This document shows, piece by piece, positions 1-6,186 of a DNA stretch of 6,843 nt. The translations under genes and the position numbers were made by a program. The notes under the pieces were generated by a model. It saw only the letters and a list, made by a program, of their open reading frames with translations. It was not told where the DNA came from and did not search any database. This stretch comes from Sphingomonadales bacterium (GTDB lineage Bacteria; Pseudomonadota; Alphaproteobacteria; Sphingomonadales; Sphingomonadaceae). Within the stretch, counting starts at the first letter, position 1. Each line of letters begins with the position of its first letter. The stretch spans positions 1 to 6,843 of the forward strand of contig JAGPVK010000420.1 of the NCBI GenBank assembly GCA_018067055.1, given 5' to 3'.

Positions 1-3000
1 AAATCAGGCCACCGTCCACCGAACTGCGGATCTTGATCGGCCCGGTCACGGTGGCGGCAAAATCATCGCGGGCGATCAGTGCGGCCTGCTGGGCATTAAT
101 GTCCATAACGATGCCGATGCCTTCGCCGGCTGCGACGGCAAAGTTGAAACTGCCGCTGCCGCTCAGCGTGCCGCCGCCAGCGGTCGTTCCGGTCAGATTG
201 GGCAGCAGCAGACGCGAGCCATCAAACTGGCCAGTCGCCTTGATATTGGAGACTACGGTACCGGTCAGGGGGCTTTCCAGCCTTGCGTTGCTGGTGCTGA
301 CCTTGCCCTGGATCCGGGGATTGGCAAGGCTGCCGCTGATATCGGCACTGGCCGCCACCGGTCCGGTCAGGTCGAAGGTTTCCACGCCGGTCAGGCGCCA
401 CAGGCTTTCCGCCCCGCCGCTGAACCGGGCTTGTGCGAACAGCGGCTTGCGCATCAGCTCATCCTGCCAGCGACCGCCGCCGAGGCCGGTCACCCGCCCC
501 TGGAACCGGCCGATGGTTTTGCCTTCCGGAGACTTGATGATCCCGCGAGCCGCCGCGTTGCGCTGGGATATCGAGACGTTCAGACCAAGGTCCACCGGCG
601 CAGAAGTCAGGATCAAGCCGGACCGGGTCAGTCCCTTCACCGTCAATCTGGCATCGCCGACCGGAACCTGCGACCCCGACTGGGTGAGTTTCACCGTGCC
701 GCTGACGGTGCCGCCGAGCCCGAGGTCGGGATAGCCAATATCGATCAGCGACAGCGGCATTTTCGCCATCACCAGATCGAGCCGGGAACTGCCACTGCCC
801 CAGCGTCCGGACATTCGGACGCTGCCGCTACCATAGCTGATCGTGGTCGGGGAAGCGGTCCAGCCATCGCTAACACGCCGGAGTTCCAGCGCCCGCGTCA
901 GGCGCAGGTTGCGGCCCTCAAACTGGCCAGTGCCGGTGATCCGGTAAAGATCAGGGGTGATATCGGCTTTTGCCTGAAACTCGAAGGTGCTGCCCCGCGT
1001 ACCCGCCACCGCGAATGTGGCCGTGCCGGTACCATCGGTCAGTTTGGCATTGCCGGCAATACGTCCGATGATCAGTTCGCCGCGACTGATCCCCTGCGCC
1101 CGGAGAGTTGCGTCGATATTGGACTGACCATCGATCAGCACGATATCGGCATCGAGCACGGCGGTGCGGATGAAAATCGGTGGATTGCCATCGAAGCGGG
1201 CATTTTCGGCCTTGAGATTCGCGCGGATCAACTGACGGTCATTACCGGGCCTGAACAGCACGCTGCCGTTCACGCCGCCGCCACTGACAGCCAGCGTACC
1301 GGCGAGGCCATTTGCTGTGGCTCTGATCGTGCCGGTCGCCAGCGTGTCGGACACCAGCAGCCGATCAACCTGCACGGCGGTATCCTGACCTGCGGTTGTC
1401 ACGATTGTGCCTTCGCTGGTGAACGGACCCAGGGTCGAGCCACCGGCGGCGGTGTAAGCAAATCCGGCCTTTACCGGGTCGAGGTTCAGGCGGACCGACG
1501 ACAGACCCGCTGCGGGTAGCGGACTGTCGAGCAGCAAGGCGATTTTGGGTCGCTCGAGCGGGCCATCCAGCTTGAGGTCGAAGCGACCATAAGTATCCTG
1601 TTTACCCGAACCCTGAAAGGCGAAGGTCGCAGCCCCCGTCTGCTTGCCGGACCCTCTGAACGAAAGCGCGGGAGCCCTGACGTTGAGGTCGGTGAAGCGC
1701 AGAAAACCGTCCGGCGCAAGCGACAGGCCGGTCTGCAATTGCGGAAGGCCACCGGCCAGTTCGCGCAGGAAGCCGATGTCGAAGCGCCGCAGACGGGCAT
1801 TGATCTGGCCATCCAGCGCGATACCGGTCGTCGCCGGTCCCAGGTCAATATCGGCAATGATGTCGGCAACCCCGACTCCCGGCATCGCAAATCCGGGCGC
1901 GGTCGCCGCAATATTGACGGCGAAATCTCCGGTCGAAGGCGTCAGTTCAAAATCCAAAGTGCCATTGGCCACGTCTGTTGCAACACGTGCGCGTTCAGCA
2001 AACAGCCGATCCTTTTCGAAGCGCAGCGAGGCGGTTGCGTTAAAGCCGGAAAGCAGTTGTTTCAGCAGATCGCCATTGCCGATCAGCGTTCCGACCGAAA
2101 GTTCCAGCGGTATATTCCAGCCGCCGGCATCGCGCTGCCCTTCGCCCTCACCGCGCACATTGGTCAGCAGCGTCTTGCCAAAGGCCAATTGCGGTGCGGT
2201 CAGCAGATATTGATAGCGCAGTTCGGAGAATTTTCCGTTCAGCAATGCCTTGAGCTCGAAATCCTGCGCCTTCATGTTGGCGGCCAGCGCCGACGGGTCG
2301 ATCAGCCTGGTCTCGACCCGCATCGCATCGAGACTGCTCCGGCTGAGATCGATTCCGCCTTTCGCGGTCAAGGCCAGAGCGGCCGATCGGGCTTCGAAAT
2401 TCAGCGAAGCGAGACGATCTTCGAGGCGTGCGGTTCCCTTGATCAGAAGATCGGGCGAGGCCAGCTTTCGCGCAGTCCCTTCGGGCATGACAGAACCGGT
2501 CAGCTTGCCATCATAAGCAAACAGCCCGTCCTTCGCCTCAAGCGTGATCTGGGCCAGGGACTCGCCATTGCTCAGTGCGTTCAGCTCACCATTCCAATTC
2601 TGCCAGCTGCCATCGCCTTTCAGCGTCACCGCCAGATCGCGCTCCAGGCCAAGCGCACCCGCCAAAACGCCTCCGGCGGGTGCGATAATCTCGGCATCGA
2701 TATCGAGTTTCTGGCGCTCCGGCTCCGCATTCAGGGCGAGCAGCAATTTGTCACCGCTGTCAGTGGTCGCCGCATCAAGATGGACCATCGCCCGTCCGGC
2801 CCGGATGTCGGCAGAGCCCGACAGGTTGGCAAATTGCTCGCTACCGGCGATGGCTTTGCCAAGCGCCAGATTGTCGGCGCGAAAGGCGCCGATATATATG
2901 TCAAATGCCGGCAGCAGCGGCTGGTCTTCACCAGTATCGATCAATTCGGGCAACCGATCGAGCCGCGCCTTGCCGATCACCGCGTCGGAAATATTCAGCT

Positions 3001-3328
3001 CGTTGAATATCCATGCCAGCGGGTTCCAGTCGACCGCCACGGTCTCGGCCTTGAAAAACTGGCCCTTGGGGTCGCTGAGCGCCAGTCCCTGCACTTCGGC
3101 CTTGCCGTAGATCGATCCTTCAATGTCCGCGACGCGGATCCGCAAGCCATTGGCTGGCTCCAGCGCCTCGACCTGATCGATGATGAAGCGATGGCCGGAA
3201 TCGCTGTCCAGCCATATCGCGGCGCCGACCACAGAAACGATGGCGAGCACCGCCAAGGCCAGCAGGCTGCGCATCGGCCAGCGCCAGGCCTTCTTTTTCG
3301 CGCCGGATGTTTCGGTATGCTCGGCCAT
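1..3328 (-). CDS. tamB: TamB, inner-membrane-anchored component of the translocation and assembly module (3' end beyond the left edge)
   Basis: Reading the minus strand from the ATG at 3328-3326 gives an uninterrupted frame of 1109 codons to the window edge, so the C-terminus is missing. Residues 1-19 are short and basic (KKKAWRW) and about 20-41 form one hydrophobic segment (SLLALAVLAIVSVVGAAIWL), a signal anchor placing the rest in the periplasm. Next comes the typical TamB start (GLRIRVADIEGSIYG, 61-75; VDWNPLAW, 99-106), then about 1000 residues of short alternating beta-strand units rich in Gly, Leu, Asp and Thr, as in AsmA/TamB-like lipid-conduit proteins. GSLANPRIQGK (999-1009) resembles motifs at the start of the C-terminal TamB (DUF490) domain, which would mostly lie outside. 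E. coli TamB is about 1260 residues; this one is probably some hundreds longer than the part seen. Known role: partner of TamA in outer-membrane assembly and phospholipid transport. The start abuts the tamA stop, with only a weak GCAGG 8 nt upstream, suggesting translational coupling. No frameshift seen. Confidence 0.93.
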   Translation of the reverse strand, partial: MAEHTETSGAKKKAWRWPMRSLLALAVLAIVSVVGAAIWLDSDSGHRFIIDQVEALEPANGLRIRVADIEGSIYGKAEVQGLALSDPKGQFFKAETVAVDWNPLAWIFNELNISDAVIGKARLDRLPELIDTGEDQPLLPAFDIYIGAFRADNLALGKAIAGSEQFANLSGSADIRAGRAMVHLDAATTDSGDKLLLALNAEPERQKLDIDAEIIAPAGGVLAGALGLERDLAVTLKGDGSWQNWNGELNALSNGESLAQITLEAKDGLFAYDGKLTGSVMPEGTARKLASPDLLIKGTARLEDRLASLNFEARSAALALTAKGGIDLSRSSLDAMRVETRLIDPSALAANMKAQDFELKALLNGKFSELRYQYLLTAPQLAFGKTLLTNVRGEGEGQRDAGGWNIPLELSVGTLIGNGDLLKQLLSGFNATASLRFEKDRLFAERARVATDVANGTLDFELTPSTGDFAVNIAATAPGFAMPGVGVADIIADIDLGPATTGIALDGQINARLRRFDIGFLRELAGGLPQLQTGLSLAPDGFLRFTDLNVRAPALSFRGSGKQTGAATFAFQGSGKQDTYGRFDLKLDGPLERPKIALLLDSPLPAAGLSSVRLNLDPVKAGFAYTAAGGSTLGPFTSEGTIVTTAGQDTAVQVDRLLVSDTLATGTIRATANGLAGTLAVSGGGVNGSVLFRPGNDRQLIRANLKAENARFDGNPPIFIRTAVLDADIVLIDGQSNIDATLRAQGISRGELIIGRIAGNAKLTDGTGTATFAVAGTRGSTFEFQAKADITPDLYRITGTGQFEGRNLRLTRALELRRVSDGWTASPTTISYGSGSVRMSGRWGSGSSRLDLVMAKMPLSLIDIGYPDLGLGGTVSGTVKLTQSGSQVPVGDARLTVKGLTRSGLILTSAPVDLGLNVSISQRNAAARGIIKSPEGKTIGRFQGRVTGLGGGRWQDELMRKPLFAQARFSGGAESLWRLTGVETFDLTGPVAASADISGSLANPRIQGKVSTSNARLESPLTGTVVSNIKATGQFDGSRLLLPNLTGTTAGGGTLSGSGSFNFAVAAGEGIGIVMDINAQQAALIARDDFAATVTGPIKIRSSVDGGLI

Positions 3329-5422
3329 CTAGAAAGCCTGCCCAAGCGAGACATAGACCGCGATCCGCGTGTCACCCGGCTGTGGATTGATCGGCGTGCC
3401 GACATCGATCCGGATCGGTCCGAAATCGCTATAATAGCGAACGCCAAGACCGGCACCATAGCGCAGACCCGAGAAGTCAGGCGTGCTGCTGGTGTAGACG
3501 TTGCCCGCGTCGACAAACGGCACAATACCCAGATTGCCACCGAAGAATCCCGTCTTTACGCGCGCTTCCAGGGAGAATTCGACCAGCGAACGGCCGCCGA
3601 GCGGGTCGTTATTGGCATCGCGGGGTCCGATGCTCTGATAGCCATAGCCACGCACCGAGCCGCCGCCGCCGGAATAGAGACGGCGGGACGGCGCGATCCG
3701 GTTGTTGCCAGCCCCGGCGATCGTACCGAAGCGGGCGCGTCCGGCCAGCACGATCTTGTCCGAAACCGGGAAATAGGCGCTGCCGTCGACCTGGCTGCGA
3801 ACATAGAAAAAGCTGCCGTCTTGCAAGGACGCTTCCGGGGCCACCCGGCCGGTGAGACGGAAACCGCGGGTCGGATCGAGCAGGTCATCGCTGGCGTCAA
3901 AAGTGACCGACCCTGGCAGCGAACCGATGAAAAAAGTTTCCCGAGCGGTCGTGGCGGCAGGTCCCGTGATATCGGTTTCCCGTGATGCGAGCAGTTCGAC
4001 GCCGAGCGACCAGCTCCAGCGCTTCTGGTAAATGAGATTGCTCTGTCGCTCGATATTGGCGGCGACAGAGAAGGTCTGCGCCTTGAACGCCGGACGATCG
4101 ACAACGCTCAGGGCCGTGCGCCCATTCAAAACATTGTCGCGCCGCCGGTAATTATTGCGGCGATAGGCGATGCTTCCGGATTGTTCCTGCGTTGCAAGGA
4201 CGGCGGTGGCGCGGATGAGCCCTTCCGGCGGGAAGAAATTCCGATGCTCCCAGCTAACCGCTGAACGAACGCCTTCACCGGTGCCATAGCCCAATTCACC
4301 GGCGATGGTCCGCAGCGGTGCCGGTGCCACATTGACCGCGATATCCACTGCCCCGGGATCCTTCGCCACCACGGGATCGACGGAGATGGTCGAGACCAGA
4401 CCGGTCGCGATCAGGGCGCGGCGCAAATCTTCAACATCCGAAGCCTGATACAGGTCGCCGGGATCGAAACGGGCAATCATCTGGACATGATCGGCATCGA
4501 ACAGATCGGTCTGCGCCATGACGATCGAACCGAAATTGAAGCGGCCACCGGGCGTCACCGGGACATCAAGGTCGCCCAGCCGTTCGGCATGATCGATTTC
4601 CAGTTCCGGTTCGCTGGTTTCGGCGAAAGGATAGCCATTTTCTGCCATCGCGACATCGAGCCGGCCGATGGCATCCATGATCCGGTCGCTGTTAACAATC
4701 TCCCCGGTCTGCAGGCCGAAACTGTCCCGGAATTTCTGCGGGTCCGGCGCGACCGCGGTCTCCAGACCCGGCAAGGTGATCTCGTCCAGCTCATATTGCG
4801 GCCCGGCCTGCACATTGATGACCACCTCGACACGCTCGGCACCATCGGTCTCGAAGCGCGTCTGCACGACCGCATCATAATAGCCTTCTATCCTCAGCAG
4901 TCGCTCGACGAGATCGGCATCGCTTTGCGCGCGTCGGCGGATCTGGGCAAAATTGGCATCCTCGCCGCGATATTGTTCGAGCACCGACAATATCTGGAAG
5001 CGCGTGTTGAAGGCGTCTCCGATCGTTTCGGGCAATCCTTCAAAACTGATCCGATATGCAGTCTCCGCCAGCGCGTCGGTGGGCTGATACTCGTTGAGCG
5101 ACAGATTTTCTGTCAAAAGCTCCTCACCGGCGGGAAGCGGCTGATCCTCGATCACATCTTCGGAGGCGAGGTCAGAAGCGGCCTCGGCCTCACTTTCTTC
5201 GATGACCGGATCGGTCGCGTCATTCAGATCGGGCCATTCAACACCGAAATCCGGAAATTCGGTCAGCGGCTGATCCGGATCGAGCGGCGCATCAAAGTCC
5301 TCAATATCCTGAGAATCACTGGCTGGCTGATCAGCTGTCTGGGCGTAGCCCGGCCGAATGAGCGAACCCATCAGCAGAATGACCAGCATGCCACGGCGGC
5401 AACGATATGCGGTTTGACCCAT
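3329..5422 (-). CDS. tamA: TamA, Omp85-family outer-membrane barrel with POTRA domains
   Basis: The gene encodes 697 residues. The ATG at 5422-5420 is preferred because AAGAGG lies 6 nt upstream and a signal peptide follows at once: RCRR, hydrophobic MLVILLMGSLI (12-22), probable cleavage after GYA (27). An in-frame ATG at 5536 would add 38 residues that would bury the signal peptide. Residues 28-118 are an acidic, low-complexity linker. About 122-368 form three POTRA-like beta-alpha-alpha-beta-beta repeats (YRISFEGLP at 123-131, YELDEITLPGL at 210-220, FNFGSIVMAQ at 295-304). About 370-697 form the 16-strand barrel, with DPTRGF at 516-521, the Omp85 L6 motif VRGY at 590-593 inside GGGGSVRGYGYQSIGP, and a C-terminal Phe (YVSLGQAF), the beta-signal recognised by the BAM complex. 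E. coli TamA is 577 residues with three POTRAs; the linker accounts for much of the difference. Known role: outer-membrane partner of TamB. BamA is unlikely: it has five POTRAs and is not paired with tamB. Confidence 0.94.
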   Translation of the reverse strand: MGQTAYRCRRGMLVILLMGSLIRPGYAQTADQPASDSQDIEDFDAPLDPDQPLTEFPDFGVEWPDLNDATDPVIEESEAEAASDLASEDVIEDQPLPAGEELLTENLSLNEYQPTDALAETAYRISFEGLPETIGDAFNTRFQILSVLEQYRGEDANFAQIRRRAQSDADLVERLLRIEGYYDAVVQTRFETDGAERVEVVINVQAGPQYELDEITLPGLETAVAPDPQKFRDSFGLQTGEIVNSDRIMDAIGRLDVAMAENGYPFAETSEPELEIDHAERLGDLDVPVTPGGRFNFGSIVMAQTDLFDADHVQMIARFDPGDLYQASDVEDLRRALIATGLVSTISVDPVVAKDPGAVDIAVNVAPAPLRTIAGELGYGTGEGVRSAVSWEHRNFFPPEGLIRATAVLATQEQSGSIAYRRNNYRRRDNVLNGRTALSVVDRPAFKAQTFSVAANIERQSNLIYQKRWSWSLGVELLASRETDITGPAATTARETFFIGSLPGSVTFDASDDLLDPTRGFRLTGRVAPEASLQDGSFFYVRSQVDGSAYFPVSDKIVLAGRARFGTIAGAGNNRIAPSRRLYSGGGGSVRGYGYQSIGPRDANNDPLGGRSLVEFSLEARVKTGFFGGNLGIVPFVDAGNVYTSSTPDFSGLRYGAGLGVRYYSDFGPIRIDVGTPINPQPGDTRIAVYVSLGQAF

Positions 5423-5428
5423 ACCCGA

Positions 5429-5434
5429 CCTCTT
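5429..5434 (-). promoter_or_regulatory. Ribosome binding site of tamA
   Basis: On the minus strand AAGAGG is followed by the 6-nt spacer TCGGGT and then the ATG at 5422. This purine-rich match to the anti-Shine-Dalgarno sequence at normal spacing decides the tamA start in favour of the 697-residue protein. Confidence 0.7.
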
Positions 5435-5509
5435 TAGCGGTGGATGATTCGTGAAGCCAACGAATAAGACCACTTTTTCGTTCCCCTGGTTTTTCGATGA
5501 TATGCTGTT

Positions 5510-5526
5510 CTGTCGCCATCCGACAG
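5510..5526. repeat. Short inverted repeat in the tamA leader region
   Basis: CTGTCG and CGACAG flank the 5-nt centre CCATC, giving a 6-bp perfect stem. No T-run follows on either strand, and it sits upstream of both genes, so it is not a terminator. It could be an operator half-site pair or a small hairpin in a tamA leader transcript. Stems this short also occur by chance. Confidence 0.3.
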
Positions 5527-5544
5527 CCAGTTTCATGAACTATT

Positions 5545-5561
5545 TTAATCGTTGGTTAACC
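5545..5561. promoter_or_regulatory. CtrA-type binding box, TTAA-N7-TTAACC
   Basis: The plus strand reads TTAATCGTTGGTTAACC, a perfect match to the alphaproteobacterial CtrA consensus TTAA-N7-TTAA(C). It lies in the divergent intergenic region, 78 bp before the proposed start of the secreted-protein gene (5640) and 122 bp before the tamA ATG. A TATTTT hexamer at 5573-5578, 11 nt after TTAACC, could be a -10 element read rightwards, so a CtrA-activated promoter for the 5640 gene is the simplest reading; I saw no clear promoter for tamA. The second half-site overlaps a 12-bp palindrome (5552-5563), so another dimeric regulator could bind here instead. Regulation is inferred from the motif alone. 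Confidence 0.5.
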
Positions 5562-5639
5562 AAGTTAGTCCATATTTTCGATTGCAACGGACCAGGCGCT
5601 TATGCCGGGTTGGCAACCATTCAACGGGAACGCTGGAAA

Positions 5640-6170
5640 ATGTCGAATATGCGTATGATTTTGCTCGAAGCGGCCTTGGTTGCCGGTGTTTTGATGACCG
5701 GATTGTCCGTGTCGCAGGTTACCCATGCGGCTCCGCCAGCAGCGGTTGCGGATCCGCGGGCCGATGTCAAAATCGACAGCGTGATCATGGTTGAGCGGAT
5801 CGAGGAATCGAAATCCGGCGAAACCGTTACCAAGCTGTTCAAGCCGGGGGCCGTCAAGGTCGTTCCCGGCGACAGGTTGCTATTCACCAATAGCTATCAC
5901 AATTTGGGCCAGGATGAGGTGACCGGCTTTGTCGTCAACAACGCTGTTCCCAAATCCGTGACCTTTGTCGAACTGCTGGACAACTGGGCGATGGTTTCGG
6001 TTGATGGTGGCAACAATTTCGGCAAATTGTCGGACTTGAGCGTGACCGATGCCGAGCAAGAGAGCCGGCCAGCAATCGCTGCTGATGTCACTCATATCCG
6101 CTGGGTGCTCTCGTCGCCAATCGCACCGGGCGCTTCCGGAGAATTGAGCTTTCGCGGAACGGTCGAATAG
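5640..6170 (+). CDS. Secreted single-domain protein with a DUF11-like beta-sandwich, function unknown
   Basis: The gene encodes 176 residues from ATG 5640, chosen because GGGAA lies 9 nt upstream and a signal peptide begins there: MSNMRM, hydrophobic ILLEAALVAGVLMTGLSV, probable cleavage near THA (28-30). The frame is open back to a GTG at 5451, but that extension would bury the signal peptide; ATG 5649 is an alternative start three codons in. The mature part (about 31-176) shows the motif order of DUF11-type repeat domains: VPGDRLLFTNSY (75-86) with NLG (88-90), NAVPKSVTFVE (101-111), SVDGG (120-124), DVTHIRW (149-155) and PGASGELSF (163-171). These domains are Ig-like beta-sandwiches common in surface proteins, usually in tandem; here there is one copy with no anchor or lipobox, suggesting a soluble periplasmic or exported protein. 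No catalytic motif is visible. It diverges from tamAB and may be driven from the CtrA-type box. Family assignment is by motif resemblance. Confidence 0.75.
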   Translation: MSNMRMILLEAALVAGVLMTGLSVSQVTHAAPPAAVADPRADVKIDSVIMVERIEESKSGETVTKLFKPGAVKVVPGDRLLFTNSYHNLGQDEVTGFVVNNAVPKSVTFVELLDNWAMVSVDGGNNFGKLSDLSVTDAEQESRPAIAADVTHIRWVLSSPIAPGASGELSFRGTVE

Positions 6171-6186
6171 CACCCAAGCCCCGGTT

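Larger units (their letters stand above)
5423..5639. other. Divergent intergenic region between tamA and the secreted-protein gene
   Basis: This 217-bp region is visibly AT-richer than the flanking genes, especially at 5530-5580. Besides the features listed separately, it holds a GATTC (GANTC, the CcrM methylation motif) at 5446-5450, a direct repeat TTTTTCG at 5474-5480 and 5490-5496, and an imperfect palindrome GGTTGGCAACC at 5608-5618. I could not identify a convincing -35/-10 pair for tamA. Confidence 0.6.

Noticed and set aside
33..734. A 233-codon plus-strand open frame rich in Pro, Arg and Ser
   Set aside because: It lies opposite continuous tamB coding sequence, and its composition is typical of an out-of-frame translation of GC-rich DNA.
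431..1519. A 362-codon plus-strand open frame opposite tamB
   Set aside because: It is in the same antisense codon register as the 748-codon shadow, so it has the same explanation; no family resemblance was seen.
2995..3540. A 181-codon minus-strand open frame crossing the tamA-tamB junction
   Set aside because: It is out of frame with both genes, Arg/Ser/Pro-rich and without domain features.
1739..3985. A 748-codon open frame on the plus strand spanning parts of tamB and tamA
   Set aside because: It runs exactly codon-on-codon opposite tamB and tamA, which share one frame. Stops there would require TTA, CTA or TCA codons in the real genes, which are rare in this GC-rich genome. The translation has no recognisable domain, is rich in Arg, Gln and His, and lacks a credible start.
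4487..5437. A 316-codon plus-strand open frame opposite tamA
   Set aside because: It is an antisense shadow in the same register. The tamA reading on the other strand has a signal peptide, POTRA repeats, VRGY and a C-terminal beta-signal.
5474..5496. Direct repeat TTTTTCG, two copies 16 bp apart
   Set aside because: The copies are seven bases each and low complexity; there is no third copy and no link to a promoter element.
5423..5536. N-terminal extension of TamA from ATG 5536
   Set aside because: It would put 38 residues ahead of the signal peptide, while the ATG at 5422 has a good ribosome binding site at 6-nt spacing.
5451..5639. N-terminal extension of the secreted protein from GTG 5451
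   Set aside because: The extension would place 63 residues before a clear signal peptide and would cover the CtrA-type box and the AT-rich intergenic DNA. The ATG at 5640 is better placed.
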